Shown here one piece after another: positions 1 to 8,817 of a DNA stretch of 64,000 nucleotides. The stretch lies in assembly GCF_014196115.1 (NCBI RefSeq), contig NZ_JACIDB010000001.1, positions 1,054,001-1,118,000 of the forward strand, read 5' to 3'. Origin of the DNA: Sphingomonas aquatilis. GTDB taxonomy: Bacteria; Pseudomonadota; Alphaproteobacteria; Sphingomonadales; Sphingomonadaceae. The notes below the pieces were generated by a model. That model did not search any database. It was not told the origin of the DNA and worked only from the letters and a program-made list of their open reading frames with translations. Position numbers and translations under genes: made by a program. Numbering within the stretch: the first letter of the stretch is position 1; every line of letters begins with the position of its first letter.

Positions 1-21
1 CCACAGCTCCAGGTGCTCTGA
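1..21 (+). CDS. 3' end of an upstream gene (partial, unidentified)
   Basis: The first 21 bases can be read as the last codons of an upstream frame ending ...PQLQVL-stop. Its TGA overlaps the ATG of the following FKBP gene by one base (TGATG), a common form of translational coupling. Too little is visible to name the gene, and the reading is only one of the possible frames. Confidence 0.3.
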   Translation, partial: PQLQVL

Positions 22-608
22 TGTCCACCGTCACCGCCGTTCCGCTGCAGCCCGTCAAGCGCAGCTATCTCGTCTACCTCTGGGTCGGCATCGCGCTCGC
101 CTGCATCGCGGCGTTCGCGCTCGCGCGCCAGGGCGACGACTTCCTGACCCGCAACGCCCGCGCCCGCGGCGTCGTCACCACCCCGTCCGGCCTTCAGTAC
201 AAGGTGCTGCAGCCCGGCGCGCCGGGTGCGCCCAAGCCGACCGACGCGGACGTCGCGCTGATCAATTACGAAGGCAAGCTGCTCAACGGCACGGTCTTCG
301 ACAAGTCGCAGCAGCCGACCCCGATGCCCGTCGCCGGCGTCGTCCCGGGCTTCTCCGAAGCGCTGAAGCTGATGCCCAAGGGCTCGAAGTACCGCGTATG
401 GATCAAGCCGTCGCTCGGCTATGGCGCCGAGACCAAGGGCCCGATCCCCGGTAATTCGACGCTCGTCTTCGACATCGACCTGATCGACTTCCTGCCGGAA
501 GCGGTGGTCCGCCAGATGCAGATGCAGGCCCAGCAGGGCGGCATGCCCGGTATGCCCGGCGCGATGCCCCCGGGTGCGGTTCCCCCGGGCACGCAGCCCC
601 GCCGCTGA
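21..608 (+). CDS. FKBP-type peptidyl-prolyl cis-trans isomerase, membrane anchored
   Basis: This 195-residue protein catalyses cis-trans isomerisation of prolyl bonds and probably acts as a periplasmic folding helper. Residues about 17-36 form one hydrophobic segment, so it is likely tethered to the inner membrane. The FKBP domain occupies about residues 52-157, with the expected core elements (LQYKVL at its start, VALINYEGKL, the GTVFDKS loop, VVPGFSEALKLMPKGSK and the terminal TLVFDIDLIDF strand). After the domain comes an unusual tail of about 30 residues rich in Met, Gln, Gly and Pro (MQMQAQQGGMPGMPG), which might bind metal or be simply disordered. The start overlaps the stop of the preceding frame. 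A strong hairpin terminator follows directly. Confidence 0.9.
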   Translation: MSTVTAVPLQPVKRSYLVYLWVGIALACIAAFALARQGDDFLTRNARARGVVTTPSGLQYKVLQPGAPGAPKPTDADVALINYEGKLLNGTVFDKSQQPTPMPVAGVVPGFSEALKLMPKGSKYRVWIKPSLGYGAETKGPIPGNSTLVFDIDLIDFLPEAVVRQMQMQAQQGGMPGMPGAMPPGAVPPGTQPRR

Positions 609-630
609 TCCGGGCTTTCGACACATGAAA

Positions 631-665
631 AGGCCGGCACTGGTATCCCCAGCGCCGGCCTTTTT
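631..665. terminator. Bidirectional intrinsic terminator
   Basis: An 8-bp GC stem (AGGCCGGC / GCCGGCCT) encloses a loop of about 15 bases. It is flanked by an A-run on the left and a T-run on the right, so it can end transcription of both the FKBP gene (plus) and the convergent efflux operon (minus, last stop at 698). Confidence 0.85.
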
Positions 666-697
666 CGTTGGCTTCGATACCCGCTCGCGGTGACCGA

Positions 698-2119
698 TCA
701 CCGACTGGCGACCGGACCACCGCTCGCCAGGAACAGCGCCACCGTGTCGCTCAGCCGCGCACCCTTCGCCTGCACCAGCTGCGCGCGCGCCTGCGCATCG
801 GCGGCGGTGGCGTTGAGCAGCACCAGCGAATCGACCCCGCCCAGCGCCAGCTGCCGGCGGGTGAAGGTGAGGGCGCGGTTCGACGCATCGCTCGCCCGCG
901 TCGCGGCATCCAGCGCCACGCCATCGGTCGCAAGGCCGGTCAGCGCATCGGACACGTCGCCGAACGCGGTCAGCACCGCGGTGCGGTACTGCGCCTTGGC
1001 GCCGTCCAGCGCTGCTTCGGCCGCGCGCTGCTGATGGCGGAGCGCGCCGGCGTGGAAGATCGGCTGGGTGAGGCCGCCGATCAGCGTCCAGAACGGATTG
1101 CCGTCCTTGAACATGTCGCCGAAGCGCTGCGCCGATCCGCCCGCGGTGCCGCTGAGCGTGATCGATGGCAGCCGCGCCGCGATCGCGGTGCGCACGTCGG
1201 CGCCCGCGCCCTCCAGCTGTGCCGCCGCGGCGCGCACGTCCGGCCGCCGCGCGACGAGGTCGGAGGGGAGGACGGCGGGCAGGCTGGTCGGCAATTGCAG
1301 CGCCGCCAGCGTCGGCAGCGCGGGCAGGGGATCACCCGCCGGCCGGCCGAGCAGCGCTGCGATGACGACGCGCTGGTGTGCCTCCTGCCGGACGAGCGGC
1401 GGCAACGCGCCTTCTGCGGTCGCGAGCGCAGTCTGCTGCGTCGCCACGTCGGCGGCGCCGATCGCGCCCAGGCGCTGGCGCTGCAACTGGCTCTTCAGGA
1501 TGTCGCGATTGACCGTGATGGCGATCTCCGCCGCCTCGACTTGGTCGGCGAGCACCGCGCGCTGGACGATTGCCTGCACCAGATTGGCGACGACGCTGGC
1601 GCGTGCGGCATCCAGCCGGTGGCGTTGCACCTCCGCCTGCGCCCGCGCCGACCGGATTTTGGATCGCACCCCACCGAACAGGTCGACCGGATAGCTGACC
1701 GCGACCTGCGCGGTGTGCAGCGTGTAGAGCTGCTGGTTCTGATCCGCGACCGCGGGCGACAGCGCATTGGAGACGCGCGTGCGCTCCGCCTGATAGCTGC
1801 CGTCGATCTGCGGCAGGGCCTGTCCGCCCGCCGCGTTTGCCAGCTCGCGCGCCTGCCGCAGCGCGGCGTCGGCGACGGCGATGTCATTGTTGCGCGCCAG
1901 CGCCTCAGCGACGAGCGCGTTGAGCTGCGGGCTGCCGAACGCCGTCCACCAGTCGGCGGCGACCGGCGCGGCCGTGAAGCCCTGCGCCGGCCCGGTCGCG
2001 GGGGCGATCGTGGCGGGCGTCGCGGCGACGGGCAGCGGCGCATGCGCGTCGAGGTCGTGGACGGTGCTCGCGCACGCCGCGGTCGAGCAGGCGAGCAGGA
2101 TGACAAGGGTGCGGGTCAT
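698..2119 (-). CDS. RND efflux system outer membrane factor (NodT/TolC-like lipoprotein)
   Basis: This 473-residue protein is the outer membrane channel of a tripartite efflux pump. It begins with a lipoprotein signal (LLACSTAACAS, lipobox Cys near residue 16). It then shows the two tandem OEP repeats of the family: helical segments rich in Ala and Arg, the typical NDIAVADAALRQARELANAAGG stretch split over the first helix, and VSYPVDLFGGVRSKIRSA as the first beta-strand region. It is the third gene of the operon and overlaps the stop of the RND permease by 4 bp. Family membership is clear; the exported substrate is not visible from this subunit. Confidence 0.93.
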   Translation of the reverse strand: MTRTLVILLACSTAACASTVHDLDAHAPLPVAATPATIAPATGPAQGFTAAPVAADWWTAFGSPQLNALVAEALARNNDIAVADAALRQARELANAAGGQALPQIDGSYQAERTRVSNALSPAVADQNQQLYTLHTAQVAVSYPVDLFGGVRSKIRSARAQAEVQRHRLDAARASVVANLVQAIVQRAVLADQVEAAEIAITVNRDILKSQLQRQRLGAIGAADVATQQTALATAEGALPPLVRQEAHQRVVIAALLGRPAGDPLPALPTLAALQLPTSLPAVLPSDLVARRPDVRAAAAQLEGAGADVRTAIAARLPSITLSGTAGGSAQRFGDMFKDGNPFWTLIGGLTQPIFHAGALRHQQRAAEAALDGAKAQYRTAVLTAFGDVSDALTGLATDGVALDAATRASDASNRALTFTRRQLALGGVDSLVLLNATAADAQARAQLVQAKGARLSDTVALFLASGGPVASR

Positions 2120-5100
2120 GCGAGGGCCTCCTCACCGGGGGCATCGGGATTGGGCGCATCGGGATCGGGGTGCGAATGGTGGCCGACGTCGCGACCATGC
2201 GCACCGCGATCCTCGGGCGGCACGCGCTTCGAGAAGCGGTCGATCAGCACCGGCAGGATCAGCAGGATCAGCACCGGCGCCAGCGTCATGCCACCCACGA
2301 CGACGAGCGCCAGCGGCTTTTGCACCTGACTGCCGATGCCGTGCGACAGTGCCGCGGGCAGCAGGCCGATCGCCGCGACCAGACAGGTCATCACGACCGG
2401 GCGCAGGCTGTGGCGCACCGTGGTGGCGAGCGCCGTCTTGCGGTCATGCCCTTCGTCGACGGCGTTATTGTACGTCGTCACGACAAGGATGCCGTCCATC
2501 ACCGCGATGCCGAACAAGGCGACGAAGCCGATTGCGGACGAGATGCTGAACGCCGTGCCGGTCAACGCCAGCGCCAGCACGCCCCCGACGACGGCGAGCG
2601 GGATCGCCGCAAAGGCGAGCAGGCTGTCGCGGATCGACCCGAAATTGGCGTAGAGCAGCAGCAGCATCAGCAGCAGGCTGATCGGCACGACGATCTCCAA
2701 TCGCGCGATGGCGTTGTTGAGATTGTCCAGCTCGCCCGCCCATTCCAGGTGATAGCCGCTTGGCAGATGCACGGTGCGCTGGATGCGTGCGCGCGCTTCG
2801 TCCACCGCACCGCCCAGGTCGCGGCCGCGCACCGAGAATTTGATCGGGATGTAGCGTTCCTGATGCTCGCGATAGATGAACGACGCGCCGCTGGTCAGAT
2901 GGACGTTGGGGACTTCGGACAGCGGCACCTGGATCGTGGTGTTGCTGCCGTCGGTCGCTGGCGCGCCGATCGTGATGCGGCGGATCGCCTCGATCGAATC
3001 GCGTTGTTCCGATTTCAGCCGGACGATGATCGGGAAGTGGCGGTCGGTGCCGGCCTCGTACAGGTCGGCGGTCGAGCTGCCGCCGATCGCCGCGGCGACC
3101 GTCTGGTTCACGTCGTCGGGCGTCAGGCCGTAGCGCGCGGCCTTGGCGCGATCGACGTCGACGCGCACGGTCGGCTGGCCCAGCGACTGGAATACGCCCA
3201 GATCCTCGATGCCGCGGACCTTGCTCATCTGGTCCTTGATCTGATCGGCGTATTTTTCCAGCGTCGGCAGGTCGGGACCGAACAGCTTGATCGAATTGGC
3301 GCCCTTCACGCCCGACGCCGCTTCTTCGACGTTATCCTCGATATATTGCGAGAAGGAGAAATCGACGCCGGGGAAGCGCTGTTGCAGCTTCTTCGACAGT
3401 TCCTCGGTCAGCGTTTCCTTGGTCACCCCGCTGGGCCAGCTGTCGAAGGGCTTCAACGGCACGAAGAATTCGGCGTTGAAGAACCCGGTCGAATCGGTGC
3501 CGTCGTCAGGGCGACCCTGCGCCGACAGGACCGACTGGACCTCCGGATATTTCATGATGATCCGCCGCACCTCGTTGACGACCGGCTGGCCGCCTTCGAG
3601 GCTGATCGACGCAGGGAGCGTCGCGCGGATGTACATATTGCCTTCTTCGAGGTGCGGCAGGAACTCGATGCCGAGCGAGCGCACGCCGACGACGGCGACC
3701 AGCAGCATCAGCACCGCACCGCCCAGTGCGATCACCCGGTTGCCCAGCGCGAAGGCGGCGGCGGGTTCGTAGACGCGGCGCAGCTTGCCGACGATCCACG
3801 TCTCCACCTCGGACAATTTGTCCGGCAGCAGCAGCGTCGCCAGCACCGGCGCGACGGTGAAGGTCGCGATCAGGCCGCCGGTGATGGCATAGGCATAGGT
3901 CTTGGCCATCGGCCCGAAGATATGGCCTTCGACGCCGGTCAGCGTGAACAGCGGCAGGAAGCTGGCGATGATGATCGCGGCGGCGAAGAAGATGCCGCGG
4001 CTGACCTCGCTCGACGCACCCAGCACCGCCGAGAAGCGGTTGGCGAGCGTGAAGTGACCCTTGCCGCTTTCCACGTGCGCCGATCGCTCCACCATGTGGC
4101 GGAAGATGTTCTCGACCATGATGACGCTGGCATCGACCACCAGGCCGAAGTCGAGCGCACCGACCGACAACAGGTTTGCGCTCTCCCCCTGCAACACCAG
4201 GATCAGGATCGCGAAGGCGAGCGCGAAGGGGATGGTCGCGGCGACGATGATGGCGCTGCGCAGATTGCCGAGGAACAGCCATTGCAATGCAAAGATCAGC
4301 AGGATGCCGACCACCATGTTTTCGAGCACGGTGTGGATGGTCAGGTTGATCAGGTCCGACCGGTCGTAGATGCGCTGTAACTGGACGCCCGGCGGCAGGA
4401 TGCCGGAGGCGTTGATATCCGCGACCTCCTTCTGCACCGCCTTGATCGTCGGCATCGACTGGGCGCCGCGCTGCATCAGCACGATGCCCTGTACGATATC
4501 GTCCTGGTCGTTGTAGCCGGCAATGCCGAGCCGCGGGCTGTTGCCGATCGTGACGTGCGCCACGTCCTTCAGCAAAATCGGCTGGCCGTTGGCGCTGCCG
4601 ACCAGCACGTTCTCGATGCCGCTGACCGACTGGATCAGGCCGACGCCGCGAACGATCGCGGCCTGGCTGCCGAAGTTGATCGTCTGGCCGCCGACGTTGC
4701 CGTCGCTCTTGGCGATCGCCTGCAAGACCTGGCTGACGGTGACGTTGTGCGCGGCGAGCCGGTCGTTGTCGATCACCACGTCGTACGCGCGCAGCTTGCC
4801 GCCCCAGCCGGTCACGTCGATCACGCCCGGAATGCGCTTGAAGCGGCGTTGCAACACCCAGTCCTGCAACGTCTTCAGATCCATCACCGAATAGCCCTTG
4901 GGCGCGGTGAGCTTGTAGCGGAAGATCTCGCCCACCGGACTCGTCGGCGACAGCGTCGGCTGCGCCCCGCCGGTCAGCGGCGGCAGCTGCGACAGGCGGT
5001 TGATGACCTGCTGCTTGGCCTGTTCGTTGGTGTAATCGTAGCTGAACTGGATCTTGATGTCGGACAGGCCGAACAGGCTGATCGCGCGGATCGCGGTCAG

Positions 5101-5331
5101 GTGCGGAATGCCCGCCATCTGCACCTCGATCGGGATGGTGACGTTGCGCTCCATCTCCTCCGCGGACAGGCCTTGCGTCTGCGTGATGACCTCGACCATC
5201 GGCGGGACGGGATCGGGATAGGCCTCGATATTCAGGTTGATGAAGCCGATGACGCCGGCGAGCAGCATCGTGACGAAGACGCCGACGATGAGCAGCCGCT
5301 GGCGCAGCGCGAAGGCGACGATCCGGTTCAT
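2116..5331 (-). CDS. Efflux RND transporter permease, heavy-metal (CzcA/CusA) type
   Basis: This 1071-residue proton-driven inner membrane pump has the RND duplication: a TM segment at residues 8-33, a large periplasmic loop, TM clusters near 335-550 and a second half starting near 540. TM4 holds the motif DFGLVVDASVIMVEN (residues 394-408), whose Asp394 and Asp400 correspond to proton-relay residues of HME-type pumps. This supports metal cations rather than drugs. The cytoplasmic C-terminus is His-rich (GAHGRDVGHHSHPD), which is unusual and fits metal binding. It overlaps its adaptor upstream and its outer membrane factor downstream by 4 bp each. The exact metal (Co/Zn/Cd or Cu/Ag) cannot be decided here. 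Confidence 0.93.
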   Translation of the reverse strand: MNRIVAFALRQRLLIVGVFVTMLLAGVIGFINLNIEAYPDPVPPMVEVITQTQGLSAEEMERNVTIPIEVQMAGIPHLTAIRAISLFGLSDIKIQFSYDYTNEQAKQQVINRLSQLPPLTGGAQPTLSPTSPVGEIFRYKLTAPKGYSVMDLKTLQDWVLQRRFKRIPGVIDVTGWGGKLRAYDVVIDNDRLAAHNVTVSQVLQAIAKSDGNVGGQTINFGSQAAIVRGVGLIQSVSGIENVLVGSANGQPILLKDVAHVTIGNSPRLGIAGYNDQDDIVQGIVLMQRGAQSMPTIKAVQKEVADINASGILPPGVQLQRIYDRSDLINLTIHTVLENMVVGILLIFALQWLFLGNLRSAIIVAATIPFALAFAILILVLQGESANLLSVGALDFGLVVDASVIMVENIFRHMVERSAHVESGKGHFTLANRFSAVLGASSEVSRGIFFAAAIIIASFLPLFTLTGVEGHIFGPMAKTYAYAITGGLIATFTVAPVLATLLLPDKLSEVETWIVGKLRRVYEPAAAFALGNRVIALGGAVLMLLVAVVGVRSLGIEFLPHLEEGNMYIRATLPASISLEGGQPVVNEVRRIIMKYPEVQSVLSAQGRPDDGTDSTGFFNAEFFVPLKPFDSWPSGVTKETLTEELSKKLQQRFPGVDFSFSQYIEDNVEEAASGVKGANSIKLFGPDLPTLEKYADQIKDQMSKVRGIEDLGVFQSLGQPTVRVDVDRAKAARYGLTPDDVNQTVAAAIGGSSTADLYEAGTDRHFPIIVRLKSEQRDSIEAIRRITIGAPATDGSNTTIQVPLSEVPNVHLTSGASFIYREHQERYIPIKFSVRGRDLGGAVDEARARIQRTVHLPSGYHLEWAGELDNLNNAIARLEIVVPISLLLMLLLLYANFGSIRDSLLAFAAIPLAVVGGVLALALTGTAFSISSAIGFVALFGIAVMDGILVVTTYNNAVDEGHDRKTALATTVRHSLRPVVMTCLVAAIGLLPAALSHGIGSQVQKPLALVVVGGMTLAPVLILLILPVLIDRFSKRVPPEDRGAHGRDVGHHSHPDPDAPNPDAPGEEALA

Positions 5332-6590
5332 TCGCCCAGGCCCGCTTCGTTGACGAACAGCGCGCCCGCCGTGACGATGCGCTCGCCCGGTTGCAGGCCG
5401 GACGTGATCGTGACCTTGCCGTCCTGCGCATCGCCGGTGGTGACATTGCGCGAGGCGAGCAGCCCGTCGGGGCGCACGACCCAGACGCGCGCATTGTCGC
5501 CTTCATGGATCACCGCGACCGCGGGCACGATGATGGCCTTGGTCGAGGTGGCGCGGTGGATCGCGAAGCTTGCGAACATCTGCGGTTTCAGCGCGCCGTC
5601 GGGATTGGCGATCGCGGCGCGCACCGGCAGGCGGTGCGTCACGGGATCGAGCGCGGCGCCGACCAGATCGATGCGCGCGGTGAACTGGCGGCCGGGCAGG
5701 GCGGGGGTGGTGACGGTCGCGGCATCGCCGACATGGATCGACGCCGCCTGCGTTTCAGGCACCTGCGCGACCAGCCAGACCCGCGAGGGGTCGGTGATCG
5801 TCATCACCGGCTTGTCGCCGCCCTGCGTGACATATTGACCGGGCGCCACGTCGCGCGAGGCGACGAGGCCGCTGATCGGCGCGTGCAGCGTGGTGACGTC
5901 ATGGATGCCGGTGACTTCGCCGACGCCCTCCAGCCGGTTGATCTCGCCCGGCGACTTGCCCAGCACCGCGAGCTTGTCGCGCGCCGCGCCCAAGGCTGCG
6001 GCATTGGTGCGCGCGGTCGCCTGTGCGGCGGCGAGGTCGGCCTGTGCCTGCTGATAATCCTTCAGCGCGCCGCCAGCGGTTTCATAGATCTGCTTTTGCC
6101 GTTCCGCGGTCCGCTGCGCCGTCGCGAGCTGCGCCTGCGCATTCTGATACGCCGCGCGTGCCGCAAACAGGCCGCTGCGCGCATCGACGAAGTCGGTGGT
6201 CCGCACCAGCATCAGCGCCTGGCCCCTGCTGACGCGCTGGCCCGCATCGACCAGCACGCGCACGACTTGGCCCGAATAGGGCATGACCACCGGTGTGCTG
6301 CGATCGCCGTCCACGGTGATTGCGCCGCTCGCCAGCGTCGCCGCGTCCGACAGCGAATCGCCGACGCGCATCGTCGTCAGCGCAGCCATCTGTTCGGCGC
6401 TGGGGCGGAAGGTGCCCGGCGGCGACGCGGGCGGCGGAGCCTCCTCATGGTGCGTCAGCTTGCCGATCAGCGAGACGAGCAGGCCGATGCCGATCAACAC
6501 CGCCGCGGCGATCCCCAGCCACCGCCATTGCGCCGACCGACCCAGGGTCGTGGCGGGGGGAAGCGTCTCCGGGGTGTCGGTGGCGTGCAT
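5328..6590 (-). CDS. RND efflux periplasmic adaptor (HlyD/CusB-like)
   Basis: This is the membrane fusion protein linking the RND pump to its outer membrane channel. The ATG at 6590 (MHATDTPET) is preferred over an in-frame start 21 codons upstream, because that extension runs into the divergent regulatory region. This start gives 420 residues. One N-terminal TM helix (WLGIAAAVLIGIGLLVSLIG, about residues 27-46) is followed by a His/Glu pair region (LTHHEEAPPP). Next come the barrel-sandwich half-motifs (GQVVRVLVDAGQRVSRGQAL and the ISGLVASRDVAPGQYV half), a helical hairpin between them rich in Ala/Gln, and the C-terminal beta-barrel. First gene of the operon. Confidence 0.92.
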   Translation of the reverse strand: MHATDTPETLPPATTLGRSAQWRWLGIAAAVLIGIGLLVSLIGKLTHHEEAPPPASPPGTFRPSAEQMAALTTMRVGDSLSDAATLASGAITVDGDRSTPVVMPYSGQVVRVLVDAGQRVSRGQALMLVRTTDFVDARSGLFAARAAYQNAQAQLATAQRTAERQKQIYETAGGALKDYQQAQADLAAAQATARTNAAALGAARDKLAVLGKSPGEINRLEGVGEVTGIHDVTTLHAPISGLVASRDVAPGQYVTQGGDKPVMTITDPSRVWLVAQVPETQAASIHVGDAATVTTPALPGRQFTARIDLVGAALDPVTHRLPVRAAIANPDGALKPQMFASFAIHRATSTKAIIVPAVAVIHEGDNARVWVVRPDGLLASRNVTTGDAQDGKVTITSGLQPGERIVTAGALFVNEAGLGE

Positions 6591-6616
6591 GATGCGTCTC
6601 GCAGGCAATGAGGCTG

Positions 6617-6659
6617 GAGCCGGTAGGCCGGCTCGCTTACAGAATGCTGACAAATGCTG
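6617..6659. promoter_or_regulatory. Operator-like region between efflux operon and response regulator
   Basis: The 86-bp divergent intergenic region contains a perfect 18-bp dyad GAGCCGG-TAGG-CCGGCTC (6617-6634). Beside it lies a direct repeat AATGCTG-ACA-AATGCTG (6643-6659, 10-bp period). A 10-11-bp period direct repeat is the usual binding layout of OmpR/PhoB-type regulators, and the adjacent gene encodes one. That the regulator controls both transcripts from here is inference. Confidence 0.5.
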
Positions 6660-6676
6660 CGGCGCGAAAGGGTCCG

Positions 6677-7351
6677 ATGCGGATTTTGTTGGTAGAGGAC
6701 GATCGCGGGCTGGCCGACGCCCTGACGGCGGCGATGGTGCAGCGCGGGCTGACGGTCGATCTCGCCACCGATGCCGAGGAGGCGGAGGCCTATCTGGCGA
6801 CCGCCGGCCATGCCGCGGTTCTGCTCGATCTGGGCCTGCCCGACGACGACGGCCTCGCGGTGCTGCGCCGCATGCGCGCGCGCGGCAACACCTGTCCCGT
6901 GCTGGTGCTCACCGCCCGCGGCGGCGTCGATGTGCGCATCCGCGGCCTCAACGACGGTGCCGACGATATCCTGGTCAAGCCGTTCGACCCGGACGAGTTG
7001 CACGCGCGCATCCTCGCGGTGTTGCGCCGGCAGGGCGGCTACCTCGGCAATGCGCTGGCGTGCGGGGCGTTGCGCTTCGACCTCGACACCCGCGTCGCCT
7101 GGGTCGGCGACCAGCGGTTGACGCTGTCGGCGCGTGAAACCGAATTGCTCGACCTGCTGCTGCGCCGCCTCGGCAAGGTGGTGCCCAAGCGCCTGGTCGA
7201 GGACCATCTGTTCGGCGTCGGCGGCGATCTCGGCTCGAACGCGGTCGAGGTCTATGTCCACCGCCTGCGCAAGCGACTGGACGATGCGGGCAGCGGCGTG
7301 CGGATCGAGACGGTGCGCGGCGTCGGCTACCTGCTCCGCCCGGCGACATGA
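6677..7351 (+). CDS. OmpR-family response regulator
   Basis: This 224-residue DNA-binding regulator has a receiver domain (residues 1-115) with acidic pocket D8/D9, phospho-acceptor D51, T79 and K101, then a winged-helix output domain (about 128-222, ending VRGVGYLLR). The ATG at 6677 (MRILLVEDD) matches the conserved family start; an in-frame ATG 23 codons upstream would place the start inside the operator region. It is divergent from the metal-type efflux operon, overlaps its sensor kinase by 4 bp, and probably activates the efflux genes (inference from arrangement). Confidence 0.95.
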   Translation: MRILLVEDDRGLADALTAAMVQRGLTVDLATDAEEAEAYLATAGHAAVLLDLGLPDDDGLAVLRRMRARGNTCPVLVLTARGGVDVRIRGLNDGADDILVKPFDPDELHARILAVLRRQGGYLGNALACGALRFDLDTRVAWVGDQRLTLSARETELLDLLLRRLGKVVPKRLVEDHLFGVGGDLGSNAVEVYVHRLRKRLDDAGSGVRIETVRGVGYLLRPAT

Positions 7352-8715
7352 GCAAGGGCTGGCGCCTGCGCCTGCCGCGCTCGTTGTTCGGGCAGGTGGC
7401 GCTGCTCTACGGCGCGACGGCGCTCGCCGCGGCGATCCTGCTGCCCTTCGGTACGGCGATGCTGCTCCACCAGATCGCGGGCCAATATCAGCGCGTGATG
7501 CTGGAACGGCAGGCGGATGCGGTGGCGATGCTGCTGCCCGGCGACCGGCCGCATCGCGCGGTGCGCGCGGTGGACCTGCTGGCGGGCGGATTGACGCTCG
7601 CGGTCGTTGACCGGTCGCGCCACGTCCTCGCCGAGCGCGGGCCCGCGCGGCCGGAACTGGTGACGGGAATCGCGCTCGATTCGCGCACCCGGCATGTCCG
7701 CCGTGGCGCGCTCGCCGCGGTCAGCCGGCCGGTCGGTGGCCGCTGGGTCGTGGTGTCGCAGGATGCCGCCGCGCCGGAGGTGGTGACCGACGATATCGTC
7801 CGCACCTTCCTGTCGCGCTTCGTGTGGCTGCTGCTGCCGGTGACGCTCATCGTGCCGCTGGTCGGCGCATGGATGGCCCGGCGGCTGACCCGGCGGATGA
7901 GCGCGGTTTCGGCGATCGCGGCCGATATCGGCCCGCGCACGCTCGATCGCCGCCTGCCGCAGGGCACGTTGCCCGCCGAGGTCGAGCCGCTGGCGATCGC
8001 CACCAACGCCGCGCTCGATCGCCTCGAACAGTCGTTCGTCACCCAGGCCGCCTTTGCCGCCGACGTCGCGCATGAACTGCGCACGCCGCTGTCGGTCATC
8101 CGCCTGCGCGCCGACGGCGTCACCGATCCCGCGGTGCGCACCGCGCTGCTTGCCGAGGTGGACCGCGCCGCGCACGTCATCGCCCAGTTGCTCGCGCTCG
8201 CCGACCTCGAACGTCCGCCGGAGGACGCTGGCACGCCGGTCGACCTGCTCGCGCTCGCCGAACAGGTCGTCGCCGACCGCGCACCGATCGTCATCGATGC
8301 GGGCTATCGTATCGCGTTGGAGGATCGCGGGCCGACGCCGGTCCGCGGCTACGCCCACGCCATTCAGCTTGCGGTCGAAAACCTCATTGAAAACGTCCTG
8401 CGCCACACCCCGCCGGGCACCGGCATTACCGTCGCGGTCGGGCCGGGCGCGCAGGTGCGCGTCACCGACGATGGACCGCCGATCGATCCTGCCACGCTGG
8501 CGCAGATGACGCGGCGCTTTTGGCGCGGCAGCGCGACGCGCAGCGGCGGCAGCGGCCTGGGCCTCTCGATCGTCGCGCGGGTCGCGGCAGCGCACGACGG
8601 CGCGCTCCATTTGTCGACCGGGGCGAACGGCCATGGCCTATGCGCGACATTGACGCTGGAACGGGCCGACATCGGCCGCGCCGGCGAACGGCCCCGCTGG
8701 CCGAATGACGGATAG
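7348..8715 (+). CDS. Sensor histidine kinase, partner of the upstream regulator
   Basis: This 455-residue inner membrane kinase has TM1 at about residues 17-40, a periplasmic sensor of about 115 residues, TM2 at about 157-175, then HAMP, HisKA and HATPase_c domains. The phospho-acceptor lies in DVAHELRTPLS (His242); N-box (VENLIENVLRH) and G-box (GGSGLGLSIV) residues are present. The ATGA overlap with the regulator gene makes them a co-transcribed two-component pair. The sensor has no recognisable ligand motif, so the signal is unknown; a metal is plausible from the divergent efflux operon. Confidence 0.94.
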   Translation: MSKGWRLRLPRSLFGQVALLYGATALAAAILLPFGTAMLLHQIAGQYQRVMLERQADAVAMLLPGDRPHRAVRAVDLLAGGLTLAVVDRSRHVLAERGPARPELVTGIALDSRTRHVRRGALAAVSRPVGGRWVVVSQDAAAPEVVTDDIVRTFLSRFVWLLLPVTLIVPLVGAWMARRLTRRMSAVSAIAADIGPRTLDRRLPQGTLPAEVEPLAIATNAALDRLEQSFVTQAAFAADVAHELRTPLSVIRLRADGVTDPAVRTALLAEVDRAAHVIAQLLALADLERPPEDAGTPVDLLALAEQVVADRAPIVIDAGYRIALEDRGPTPVRGYAHAIQLAVENLIENVLRHTPPGTGITVAVGPGAQVRVTDDGPPIDPATLAQMTRRFWRGSATRSGGSGLGLSIVARVAAAHDGALHLSTGANGHGLCATLTLERADIGRAGERPRWPNDG

Positions 8716-8817
8716 CGCTTGCCCTTCAAGGCGTTAAAGCAGACCCTCAGAACTTCCGCGGCGCAACGGCGTTGTGCGTGCGGTTCGGAAGGCAGGCGCC
8801 TTCGAGGTGAGGGTCGA

